Shown one piece after another: positions 38,041 to 47,950 of a stretch of 64,000 nt of DNA (within the stretch, counting starts at the first letter, position 1; every line of letters begins with the position of its first letter). The translations under genes were made by a program, and so were the position numbers. The notes beneath the pieces were generated by a model. That model worked only from the letters and a program-made list of their open reading frames with translations, was not told where the DNA came from and made no database searches. Location: contig NC_044279.2 of NCBI RefSeq assembly GCF_004027225.2, positions 51,856,744 through 51,920,743 of the forward strand, read 5' to 3'. The stretch is from Strigops habroptila (taxonomy: Eukaryota; Chordata; Aves; Psittaciformes; Psittacidae).

Positions 38041-41000
38041 TAACTGGACCACTTAGGAGAGAGTTACAGGATCCCTTATGAGGTAATATGTAACCTATTT
38101 CTCTTTGTCAGCATACGGCCACATATTCTCACTTCGTTAATATTAACTCCATAATGAATAACTGACAGCGGTGTTTTGTATGATACTGCTGTCTCAAACC
38201 AATATTGCATTATATGCATGCAAACACAAACCTATTATAAAATCTATTATAAAATCACCACCAGCTAAAAAGCATTAGAGGTGCCACTGGCAGCATGTGC
38301 AATCTGATCTTAGCCAGGACTCCTACCAAGGGCTTTCTGTACCTGAGCTAAAATCATTTTCCTCACTGTGCATTTGGAAGAACTAGAAGGGCTGTAAATG
38401 TCACTAGCACAAAAATGCAGATTTACCAAATGCCACAGCAGGATTTTAAATAATTGCGTGTCATTTTGGAAATAATGCCCCTTCTTGCATGGAAAGTGGG
38501 CTCTGTTGAAATACTTGGGACTTGAGCAACTGAGCCAAATTTAGAAGGATTAGGAGCAGAAGGGACTGGGAAATGAGGAAGAATAGAACAGTGAACTGAA
38601 AGGGCTGAGAGAAGGTAGAAGATGGGAACAGGAGGATGGAACATGGGCAGGAGTCAAGGCACAGGGTGGCAGGATGAACACTGGGCATCAACTCAGGGAC
38701 TGCAAGATACAAATAAATTAAGGGATGGAAATTGAATGATGGAGTGCAAGAGCAGAAGGGGTTGAACAGAACCCAAAGAGGATGAAGTCCAGCTGAAGGG
38801 TGGGCAGACATCTCAAAGTCTGATACTGCGTAACCTGATGTTGGACATAGTGTTTGTATGCCTCAGTAATACTAAGTAATTCTAAGGTGTGAAATCCTCC
38901 ATCTTTTTCTGGTGGTGAGTCTGCACATTATTGTTCTCTTCTGTCCCACTCACTTGTTTGCTCACATAACATAAGGTGGTGGTGTGAGCTTAAAAATTGT
39001 GACCATCTGGCAGGCCAGCATGTTTTTCATTCTGTGATAAATAGTGCCCTGAAGTCCCTGAAATACTTCTTAGGGATCTCTCTATGAAAGGCATCCAAGA
39101 AAAAACAGGTTTGTGTGTAAAATACTTAAGGGATTTGGAAATAGAGATTTAAAAGAAGTTTAAAAGTTACTCATCTATAGGATAAAAGTTCGGGGAATTT
39201 ATTTTCAGTCTTAGTTTTTCTAAAGTCCAAGACAAACACAGCATTAAAGGCACTTTAGGTTTACAGAGGTAAGTACTTGAAAGCTAGGAAATGCTTGCAT
39301 GGAAGTTTCTGGTACAACCTGCTTTCCCTTCCCCTTCTCCCTTTATTACAGTATTGTAACATGATTTTTAGTTACACAGTGGTATATCTTTTGCCAATAC
39401 AAGGACTTGTCCTCATTCAGTGCACAGAGAAGATTGTGCTCCAGGAATAGTCCTGGGTGACATAGTGAATGAAACTGTCATCTTTGGCTTATCACAGAAG
39501 TGTAATTCTTCCTCCATCAGTTAACAGTGGCACAAGCATCCTATTCAAAGCATAGTGTAGAGACAGCCTGTGTAGCATTTTGTAATTGTGAAAGCATTGG
39601 AAACTGTACGCTGCTTTCTTATGAAATTATAGCTGTAATCTTAATGCTACAGGGAGACAGTTCATCCAAGTGTGCATGTGTGAACATGTGTGTGCACACA
39701 TGCGAATTCATTGTGCTATGACTGATATCTCTATAATAACATCTCCACTCGAGTTTGTTGGCTTTTCTTCAAACATGTAACTAACGGTGAAAGGACGGAA
39801 CTTTATATGGAAGAATGAAAAGAGACAGCAGAACTGGGATGGATGCTTTCCTATCAGAAAACAGTCAGCATTGCTTCTGTCTGGGGAAAAATGGGAAGTC
39901 TTATCACTGCTTGTTGTGGCAATGGTAGAAACTGCAGCTTCACAGATACATGGGTGCTGTTAGATGCCCAAACCCTACTCACCCTGTTGCCATCTGATGC
40001 TTTGAGATCTGCATTTACACAAATTGATAATTTGTCATGTATTTTCTTCTCTCTTAGAGTGTAATGTGAATACAAAAGCCAATGTTTCACTTCCCACACA
40101 CAGTGAAGTTGCTCCTCTTCCCTAATACGTGTCTAGCATTCTGCTAGATGAAGAGAGTAACATTTCAGACCTATGCCTTCACTCAGACTAGTGTAAAGAG
40201 GCTGAAGGCACTAAAGAATTTGGCCATTAACGTTTTATACCAGTTGGCTGCTTTGATGCCTGGAAGGATGTTAGTAAACAGATAGGTTTGTTCCTAGTTT
40301 CTGGTAAGAGAATAAAACAGGAAAACTTCTGTTTCTGAGTGGTGTGGCTCACAGCTTCAGGGCACAAGCTAATTCGGCTCTCCTCTCCTGTTTAGCACTC
40401 TCATTTATAGATTTATGACTCTGAGCAAGAAGGGAGGTATGAAGTTGGCTGTAATTGGTACTGTGCATAAATGTAAATGACCATTTCCAATGTGGATGCT
40501 CTGCCAGCTATTACATTTTTTAAATTTTCCTGTCTGTTGCTCTTTTTAAACCACTGGTTTTTGTTTTACTTGTGGAATATTTTGGCTCCTGGGACATGAA
40601 TTCTACCTCAATGCAGGGTTTTCAAGCCTGCATCAGTTATGTTGTACCTCCTAGGCTGCATGTTAAGGTGCTGATGCATGATTTCAGAGATCCATAGCTC
40701 ACTAGAGTTACTGCAGGTATGAAGGATTGTTTGGTTTTCTTCTGGTCTCTTCATTTGATATGGTATTACCAAAGTTTTGACATGTTCTCCTGGTTGCCCA
40801 GTGTCTCCTTTCAGTGAGCCAGGCAGTCAGCCACCATCGTCAGTGCTTACTGGGCAGGGCTCAGCCCCAGTAGGAGTTTTGGAAAATGGACACGAAAAAT
40901 ACATTGTGATACTGGGGACCACTAGCCTACAAGAGAGTGAAGAAACTAGTAGGGTCAGAGGGAGGAGATGGTCCATAATTGGGAAAATGTGGGAAGCAAG

Positions 41001-41241
41001 AGATAGGGGTGGTACAGCAGCTATGGAAGAGACAATTGGAAAGTTCAGGAGAAGATAAGAGTGACTGGAAAACCCAGAAAGGCCAGAAGTGGATAAGAAG
41101 TTCTGCATGTTCTAGACAAAAATCTAGACGCCCACTTGAGGTATGTTAGTTTTACAGTGCTTACCTTAAGGGTGTCTGAGTTTGGCTTTCCTAAGAAAAT
41201 GCTACGTATCCATAGTTTTATGGCAGCTGCAGTGCTGTGCA
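38041..41241. other. Unique non-coding DNA
   Basis: No element or exon recognised. Frames of 60-116 codons lack coding character. Confidence 0.5.
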
Positions 41242-41384
41242 CATCAACATCATGTTGATGGAACATCAATATGTTGATGTTCCCTTTCGCTGAACATCAA
41301 CACTAGTTCAGCAAAACTAGTTACACAGTTACACAAATCACTGTGTAACTAGTACACTGTGTGACTAGTACACTAGTCACAGTG
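41242..41384. repeat. Cluster of five consecutive hairpin-forming inverted repeats
   Basis: Stems read directly from sequence: 41242-41260 (8-bp arms, 3-base loop); 41260-41283 (10-bp arms, 4-base loop); 41289-41312 (7-bp arms GCTGAAC/GTTCAGC); 41316-41353 (13-bp perfect arms, ACTAGTTACACAG and its complement); 41355-41384 (13-bp arms, with a 2-base bulge in the left one). The words ACTAGT and CATCAAC recur throughout. Confidence 0.9.
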
Positions 41385-42499
41385 TTACCCAAAATGCTGA
41401 CCCACACTCAGGGGTGCAGAAGACGTCCAAGAAATTCTTTGGCTTGTTGAAGCTGAACTGCTGTGTGGCAAATTGACAGGGGCCTATAAGGACCACACTT
41501 GGAGGAGACAACATCCCTCCAGCTTCTGGAGCAGGATGAGAGCCTAGAATCAGGTGTCCTACTATGCTAGAGTCAGCAACAATTTTCCCTATGTATCTAT
41601 GAAGAGGTTTCTGTGTGCCTTGGCATCAGTGACTGATGTGGTCATTCTAAACTCTCAAACACAGCACACATGAGCTTGGAGATGTGAACACAGCCACTAC
41701 CTCGAAGAGAAGCTTAGTGGCACCTTCAGGTGGCACCGGTCTTGTAGTCTTGGCTTCAGACCTAGCAGCCAGATCACTCCGCAGAGTGTTATGGTACTGC
41801 TGTGTGGCTTTCTGGAGTGCTGCTTTGGGGTTGCCCTCTTGCCCCTCTGTGACATCTCTGGATCTCCCTTGCTGTTCTTCTCCAGCTTTGCAAATTGTAT
41901 ACCATTGCAAGATGCTGGCCCAGCAAGATCTGCACGGAGGCTGAATGGTGGCAGCTGGCATCGCCTCTTAATATAGAAGTGAGGGGTGCGGTTGCACACG
42001 CAGTGTGGTGCAGAGAGAGCAGTTTGGGAACAGGCTGTGTGCTAAAAAGAGTTTAGTTGTATGTTGCAAAGGCTTATGGGTTTAATACTGAGTCTGAGGT
42101 GCAGCGTTAAGTACACAGAGGGAAATACAGTGACTTCTTCAGGGCTTTCAGGAGCAAGCAGAGGTAGTATATAGCCGCGTTGGTGTTTACTCAGAGATGG
42201 ACCATGGTAGGAGGTGAGCAGGGTGAGTGGATGTGGCCAGATAGGTCTGCAGCTCGCCTGGAGGCACTTCAGCTTTCTGTAACACTGCTAGCTCAGGTAA
42301 CGTGAAGACCAGAGCTGTGGCAGCATGAAATGTCTGCGTGGGCTGGAAAACTGTCCTGCAAACCGTTGCAGAGCTCCATGCTGTCTCTGCTATGCTGCTT
42401 GTAGCCTGCTTGTTTAAACCCAGTGCAGGATGAGCTCAATCACAGCAGTAATTGCAATAGACATGCCTTCTATCCTCTTATAAACTTCAGGAGCTTTTC
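41385..42499. other. Non-coding DNA, GC-moderate, unassigned
   Basis: Overlapping minus-strand frames of 100-104 codons (41647-41999) sit here, but they resemble no family I know. Confidence 0.45.
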
Positions 42500-43000
42500 C
42501 ATCCCTCCCAAAAGCGGTTTTTAAAGGATTTCTCAATAGTTAACCACATGAATGAATAAATCACAATTATGATTCAAATAATCCTCTGAATGAATAATTC
42601 ATTGTAATAATTGCAAAAGGAACCTCAGCAAGAAGCATTTTACTATTACAAAGGTAAACATTGATCCATTCTTTTTTTTTTAAAGAAAAGGTATATTCTC
42701 CAGCAAAGTATTTTTCATCTGGCTGCCATACCCTAATTATGTATAATATGAAAGAAAAATATGCTTCCTTGTGCGACAGCCATCTTCATGTAAATGAAAA
42801 AATAAGCTTAATTTTGCAACAGCCATCTTCAATGCTAATGAGTGAGAAAGGAAAACGGATTAAGAGACATTTAAATCATCTTCACCTCCTTCCTGAGGGC
42901 AGAGCCAAACAAGACAGCCACAGTCAGCTGGTCAAAATGTCCAGAGTCTGTAGTAACTGAATATTGCCAGCTAGTTAGAGAGGAATTGGGAGGAGGGGTA
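42500..43000. promoter_or_regulatory. AT-rich, motif-dense segment upstream of KCNA6, candidate enhancer
   Basis: About 1.4-1.9 kb before the KCNA6 ATG, repeat-free and dense in homeodomain-like TAAT words. It contains two copies of a CAGCCATCTTCA block (42777 and 42820), each followed by an octamer-like ATGTAAAT or ATGCTAAT word. This is the texture of a conserved non-coding element, but conservation cannot be tested here. Confidence 0.35.
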
Positions 43001-43227
43001 ATAAGGGGAATGTTTTCTTCTAGATCTGTGCTGCTAAGACATAGTGTAGGCTAAGCATATGGCTCACAGCCAGCAAAGGCATCAGATACTATCATGCTAA
43101 AAGCCTGCTTAATAATATTTAGCACCGACAAAGAGCATTCAAGGGAAAAAAAGGCTTTTGTCCTGGGCACGATGGAAGCAGCCTCACCTGTTAGACCCAT
43201 TTTCAGAGGGAGAAAGTACACTGTCAT

Positions 43228-43247
43228 GACTCTCTCCTCTCTTTCAG
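43228..43247 (+). other. Candidate 3' splice acceptor upstream of the KCNA6 island
   Basis: A strong pyrimidine tract (CTCTCCTCTCTTTCAG) ends at AG 43246-43247, followed immediately by an ATG and a 61-codon open frame (to 43433). It could be the acceptor of a non-coding 5' exon of KCNA6, since mammalian KCNA6 transcripts have upstream non-coding exons, or be fortuitous. Confidence 0.3.
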
Positions 43248-43554
43248 ATGCCAAGCATGACAAGACGGAGCAAGCCACAGGTTTCTAAAGCCAAAAGAGC
43301 TGGTAGTCTGGTTGCCTGTGAAATTCAGTTTTGGCTCCCAGGGAGACTAAACCCTGACCGTGTGGTAGTCAACAAAAAAATGAGCAAGCTCATGGTACCT
43401 GGGAGAAGGGGCAGCTCTATCCACCCCAAATGAGAGGAGAGAAGCTGTTTTTACCTGTGTCTTTCCCCAGCTGCACTGTTCACTGTGTGACAGGTTGTCT
43501 CCATCTGTGGATGGTCTGATGCCACTGTCGCGCTTGCATCATATGGCAATGACA

Positions 43555-43563
43555 TTTATAAAG
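43555..43563 (+). promoter_or_regulatory. Candidate TATA box at the upstream edge of the KCNA6 CpG island
   Basis: TTTATAAAG with the core at 43557-43562, directly where AT-rich DNA gives way to the island. A start site about 30 bases downstream (~43590) would give a 5' UTR of roughly 770 bases if unspliced. It could equally be a chance TATA next to a dispersed CpG-island promoter. Confidence 0.35.
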
Positions 43564-43945
43564 GGAGGTCCGCGAGCCACCGGCATGGAGTGACTGCCTC
43601 AAGGTCAACTACAGCCTCCGGCACGGACAGGAGCAACACTGAGGTCTCCAGACTCCCACGGCTGAGCACTGAGCACTGACCGGAGTGGGCGGCGTTTGAC
43701 AGTCCCCGTCGAGGTTTTGGCCGAAGGGCAGGGGCAGATTTTCCAGGTGGAAGGAAGGGTGGGGGAGAAGGAGGGCGGGTACGGTGCCACCCCTTGGGCA
43801 ATCTGTTGCGAAGCGCCCGTCCGGCTAGCTGCAGCCCGCAGCCGGGTCCCCTCGGGGGTACTCCCCCCAGAAGCCGGGCGGGAGCTGCCGCGGCGAGGTC
43901 CAGAGGGGGGACGAGCATCAGGCTCCGCGCACGTCCACGGGTGGG

Positions 43946-44120
43946 TGCGTGCATCTCTCTCTATCTGAGCGTGTCCGTGCTGGCGCTGCCTCTGTCTGCC
44001 TCCCTCTGTCCTTCTGTGTGTGGCTGCGCGTACCTCTTCTCTCCCTCTGTGTAACGTGTGTGCACTTGTACACCTCCCCCCTTCTCCCCGTTCTCTCCCC
44101 CCTCCCGTGTGTGTGTGTGC
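43946..44120 (+). repeat. Pyrimidine-rich leader tract with short (GT)n run
   Basis: In the presumed KCNA6 5' UTR, a CT-rich stretch with many CTCTCT and CCCTCT runs ends in a GT dinucleotide run at about 44107-44119, after which the sequence becomes purely GC-rich. Low complexity; an influence on initiation or splicing is possible but not shown. Confidence 0.6.
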
Positions 44121-44279
44121 GCGGCGGGGAGGGCAGTGCCGGGTGCGCCGTTCAGCAGCGCGCCAGGGACGGAGCCGGGACCGCGGCCGGAGGAGGAGCT
44201 GCGCCGAGCCGGGAGCCCCGCGGAGCCGCCGGCCGAGCGCGGCCGCACCGAGGTGCAACAGGCGGGGCGGCGGCGGGCG

Positions 44280-44309
44280 ATGGCAGCCGGCGGCGAGGCC
44301 GCCCACTGA
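44280..44309 (+). other. Upstream ORF in the KCNA6 5' UTR (9 codons plus stop)
   Basis: ATG at 44280 opens MAAGGEAAH and stops at TGA 44307-44309, leaving 49 bases before the KCNA6 ATG at 44359 and lying in a different frame. Its context has G at -3 and G at +4, stronger than the main ATG, which has G at -3 but C at +4. It is the only ATG I found between the presumed start site and the CDS. Reinitiation or leaky scanning would be needed to translate KCNA6, so it may dampen expression (inference). Confidence 0.55.
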
Positions 44310-44358
44310 AGGCGAAGCGGGGCGAGGCGGCGGCGCAGAGCGGGGCAGAGCGGGCGGG

Positions 44359-45915
44359 ATGCGGGCGGAGGAGCCGCTGGCGCTGGCGGCCCCGCGGGCC
44401 GGCGGCGGCGAGGCTGAGGCGCCGGGCGAGGAGCGGAGCGGCGGGAGCTGCTGCAGCAGCGAGCGGCTGGTGATAAACATCTCGGGGCTGCGCTTCGAGA
44501 CGCAGCTGCGGACCCTCTCCATCTTCCCCGACACGCTGCTGGGCGACCCCAGCCGCCGGGTACGCTACTTCGACCCGCTCCGCAACGAGTACTTCTTCGA
44601 CCGCAACCGGCCCAGCTTCGACGCCATCCTCTACTACTACCAGTCTGGGGGGCGGCTCCGCCGGCCGGTCCATGTGCCCCTCGACATCTTCCTGGAGGAG
44701 ATCCGCTTCTACCAGCTGGGCCAGGAGGCCATTGAGACCTTCCGGGAGGACGAGGGTTTCATTCAAGAGGAGGAGAAGCCCCTGCCCCAGCATCACTTCC
44801 AGCGCCAGGTCTGGCTGCTCTTTGAGTACCCCGAGAGCTCCGGGCCAGCCCGGGCCATCGCCATTGTCTCCGTGTTGGTCATCCTGATCTCCATCGTTAT
44901 CTTCTGCCTGGAGACCCTGCCCGAGTTTCGGCAGGAGCCCAAGGGCCCCCAGCCCGGCTTTGGGGAAGCGGCGCCGCCCGGCGACGAGGCGCTGCTGCTG
45001 CTGCCACCGCCGCCGGCGCCGAGCGGGACTCCGCCGCCCCTGCGCCCCGCCGCCGGCGCCGGGCCCTTCTTCACCGACCCCTTCTTTCTCATCGAGACCC
45101 TGTGCATCATCTGGTTCTCCTTTGAGCTCCTCGTCCGCTTCTTCGCCTGCCCCAGCAAACCCGAATTCTCCCGCAACATCATGAACATCATCGACATTGT
45201 GGCCATCATCCCCTACTTCATCACCCTGGGCACTGAGCTGGCCCAGCAGCAGCAACAGAAGCAGCAGCCTGGGAGCAGCAGCAACAATGGGGGCCAGCAG
45301 CAAGCCATGTCCCTGGCCATCCTCAGAGTCATCCGCTTGGTCAGAGTCTTCAGGATCTTCAAGCTCTCCAGGCACTCCAAGGGGCTGCAGATCTTGGGGA
45401 AGACCCTCCAGGCCAGCATGAGGGAGCTGGGCCTCCTCATCTTCTTTCTCTTCATTGGAGTGATCCTCTTCTCCAGTGCTGTCTACTTTGCGGAGACTGA
45501 TGACCCTGACTCCCTGTTCACCAGCATCCCTGATGCTTTTTGGTGGGCTGTGGTGTCCATGACCACTGTGGGCTATGGGGACATGTATCCCATGACAATT
45601 GGTGGCAAGATTGTGGGCTCCCTTTGTGCCATCGCGGGTGTGCTCACCATTGCTCTCCCTGTCCCTGTCATCGTGTCCAACTTCAACTACTTCTACCACC
45701 GAGAGACTGATCATGAAGAGCAGTGCCAGTACACGCATGTCACCTGTGGCCAGCAGCAGTCACCCTTCTCTGAGCCCAAGAAGGGGGACAGTAATCAGTC
45801 TCTCAGCAAATCTGAATTCCTGGAAGCAGAAGACCTGGAGTCCATGAAATATTCCAACTTCATTCCTCCCAACAACCAGGGGTATAAGGAGAAGAAAATG
45901 CTGACAGAGGTGTGA
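44359..45915 (+). CDS. KCNA6: Voltage-gated potassium channel subfamily A member 6 (Kv1.6), complete single-exon CDS
   Basis: Pore-forming alpha subunit of a delayed-rectifier K+ channel in the plasma membrane, mainly neuronal; it works as a homo- or heterotetramer with other Kv1 subunits. Seen in the 518-residue product: T1/BTB assembly domain ~36-130; S1 ~163-186; S2 ~240-262; S3 ~273-293; S4 voltage sensor ~318-338 with basic residues R323, R326, R329, R332, K335, R338 every third position; S5 ~355-377; selectivity filter TVGYGD 403-408; S6 ~417-442 with the PVP gating bend at 434-436; C-terminal class I PDZ ligand (T516, V518). Tyr410 just outside the filter predicts high external TEA sensitivity, as in Kv1.1. 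The MRxE-type start, [20 protein letters not shown] motif, no N-glycosylation sequon in the S1-S2 loop and the MLTEV end fit KCNA6 rather than KCNA1, 2, 3 or 5. The frame stays open upstream to 44020, but this ATG is the first Met in it and matches the family's N-terminus. An intronless CDS is normal for Kv1 genes. The S1-S2 loop (187-238) is Pro/Ala-rich and the S3-S4 loop (295-315) Gln-rich, both unlike what I recall of the mammalian protein. Confidence 0.97.
   Translation: MRAEEPLALAAPRAGGGEAEAPGEERSGGSCCSSERLVINISGLRFETQLRTLSIFPDTLLGDPSRRVRYFDPLRNEYFFDRNRPSFDAILYYYQSGGRLRRPVHVPLDIFLEEIRFYQLGQEAIETFREDEGFIQEEEKPLPQHHFQRQVWLLFEYPESSGPARAIAIVSVLVILISIVIFCLETLPEFRQEPKGPQPGFGEAAPPGDEALLLLPPPPAPSGTPPPLRPAAGAGPFFTDPFFLIETLCIIWFSFELLVRFFACPSKPEFSRNIMNIIDIVAIIPYFITLGTELAQQQQQKQQPGSSSNNGGQQQAMSLAILRVIRLVRVFRIFKLSRHSKGLQILGKTLQASMRELGLLIFFLFIGVILFSSAVYFAETDDPDSLFTSIPDAFWWAVVSMTTVGYGDMYPMTIGGKIVGSLCAIAGVLTIALPVPVIVSNFNYFYHRETDHEEQCQYTHVTCGQQQSPFSEPKKGDSNQSLSKSEFLEAEDLESMKYSNFIPPNNQGYKEKKMLTEV
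45244..45305 (+). repeat. CAG/CAA-rich microsatellite-like tract inside KCNA6
   Basis: Imperfect CAG/CAA codon runs encode the Gln-rich extracellular S3-S4 loop (residues ~296-315), interrupted by Lys, Pro, Ser and Asn codons. The mammalian Kv1.6 loop is also Gln-rich as I recall it, so the composition is family-like, but the repeated codon structure suggests expansion by slippage. Confidence 0.7.
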
Positions 45916-47950
45916 TCAGTTTTGTTAGCCTGGGTCCAGACATGGAGCTGCAAGCTGCTGCACAGCCGTCTTCCTACTAGCAGCTGGATCTATTCAGCAT
46001 TTACATGCCAGACTGTGAACTGTGATACCATAAACAGAATGATTGTGATAATGGGCTCTTCTGTCCTGATTTACTGTTTCTCATTACCGTGTGCAGTTCT
46101 TGCTTTATTCTATGGAGTGCTAGCTGTCATCCTCCACTCCCTTGTGAATTTCTTTCTCTGTTTTTGAAGACTGCTTTAATTCAACATTTGCTGTGAAACT
46201 TAGCCTATCTACTCCACTAGCAGAGAAGCCCTTGCCACTACTTCAGCTGAAGGATTCAGCAGGGAGTAAACAGTTAAAGGGGCTACAAACATCTGGCTCA
46301 AGCTGTGCCCTTGGTTCCTGTGGCAGTGCAGTGCCTTGTCTGTGGGATCAGTCACGCCTGCCATGCCATTGCCTTTGAATAATGGAAACGCTGTAGCCAG
46401 CATCACAGTGAGTTCTGCAGCTGTAAGAGAAAGTCAGCAAGCAGATGCCTGCCTTCTTTGCAACCCTTGGCATGCTGAAGATCCTCTTGGTTTGTGTTTC
46501 AAGAAAGATGCATAGATCTAAAAGCTCTTTGCTACTTGTGACCATATATGATTTATCAAAAACAGGCTTATAGAAATCAACAGGCTTGGTGAAGATTTTC
46601 TGTGTTTTTCAGCTTATTTCAGCCTTATTTTTGCCAGTGTCCTGATGTTAATTGGCTTTTATTGTGCCAACTTAATCTTCACAGTGGTAAGTGCCTTCTG
46701 ACGCAAGGCACATTTGAGTAAGTTCATTTGTTATCTCTGCAGTTTATCTCCACACAATATCGTTTAATGAAATGTGCTTTGTGCTTCAGATACCCAGTTC
46801 TGTAGTAAGGCATGTGAGAGCAATTTACTCCACTGTGTTTTTACTGAAGCATTTGTATAGGTTAGGGAAGTTTGCCTGTTGGTATTTTGTTGACATGGCT
46901 AAAAAACCTGGGCCACAGGCAGCTGCACCTCTGCTGTCTGAATCCTGCACTGATTTAGCAGGTCACAAGCATAAATTGCCCCAGGGTAAAGTGTGTCAAC
47001 ATTTGAGACTGAGATTGGCACAGATACAAAGTTCCCTAAGCCATCTGCACAAACCCAGCAGCATACCCCAGACCTTTCAAATGAGGGGAGAAACAGCTAG
47101 CCTTGAAGAGATGCTTTTGCTGCATTACTCATTTAGCCAGTTCTGGGTATTTCATGGTCAGAAGGCACAGGAATGTCTTTTGCATGAACTAGGTTTTATG
47201 AGAGCAATCTATGTTAGCAATGCAAAATGCATAGCTTGTCCTGCAGTGCTGGGTTTGCCAAGGGACCAGGGGGTTGCATCTTAAAATGCACATCTTGCTT
47301 CCTAGATCATTTCAGTTTTTTTAATCAGCTTTGCCTTACCCCAAACTTTAAAATGTTCCGAATGCTGCCAGCAGGCGAGAAGGAGAAATGGATGCTTTCA
47401 GATTCTATGGGCAAATTTTCCTGCAAGGGAAAGTCTTTCTTGTTTTAAATCTAAGTGTAAATTCTGCATTCACGTGTGTGCATGTGTATGAAAGCAAAGG
47501 CAGCCATTAATGCCTTGCATCATACTGTGTGATATGCGTATTAGAATGTACTACATATTGCATGTGACTCATGTAATACATAAACCAGACATAATATCAA
47601 GGTGCAAAATATATAGAATACATTTTATGTATATTTTATGCTTTTCAACCATAAGGCTAAGAATGCTAAAAGCATATAATTTAATATAATCAGAATAGTC
47701 TATAGAACTGGTTGTAAGACGGGATCTGTTTGCATCTTTGTTACCCTGCGTGTTTTTTGTTGTCTTGAGATCTGGCTCCATGCCTAGAGTGCTTTTATTG
47801 TGGCCTCTCCTCATCTGGGCCCTGATCATATGGTAGAAGTTGTTTGTGTAAATCCTAACTGCTGTATTTCTTCAGAGTCCCATTGTCTTCTCAAAGGTTT
47901 TTAGTGTACAGGGATCTCCCCTGGGGTCAGCGCACAACCTTTATATTAAA
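45916..47950 (+). other. Presumed KCNA6 3' UTR and proximal 3' flank
   Basis: AT-rich sequence follows the stop codon. I saw no AATAAA close to the stop; the first signal-like hexamer I noticed is ATTAAA at 47945-47950, and an AATAAA lies at 50626-50631. The true end cannot be fixed from sequence alone. A 170-codon open frame at 46772-47284 lies here but has no recognisable features. Confidence 0.35.

Larger units (their letters stand above)
43560..45150. promoter_or_regulatory. CpG island over KCNA6 5' UTR and first half of CDS
   Basis: GC content and CpG density rise sharply at about 43565 and stay very high to about 45080, then fall through the S3-S4 coding part; both flanks are AT-rich and CpG-poor. 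This is the only large CpG island in the window and fits a promoter-associated island. Boundaries are by eye. Confidence 0.85.

Noticed and set aside
41647..41999. Two overlapping minus frames of 100-104 codons
   Set aside because: Different registers over the same DNA are equally open and neither shows family features; GC-moderate sequence with few stops explains them.
44020..44358. N-terminal extension of the KCNA6 frame
   Set aside because: The extension opens at a GTG, contains no ATG, and has Arg/Pro/Gly-rich text unlike any Kv1 N-terminus; it is 5' UTR.
44152..45738. 528-codon open frame on the minus strand inside KCNA6, and a 309-codon minus frame at 43605-44534
   Set aside because: They mirror the GC-rich, stop-poor composition of the KCNA6 CDS and CpG island; the residue text is low-complexity and matches no family.
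46772..47284. 170-codon plus-strand frame downstream of KCNA6
   Set aside because: A frame this long is roughly expected once by chance in 64 kb; it lies in the presumed 3' UTR and shows no motif or splice context.
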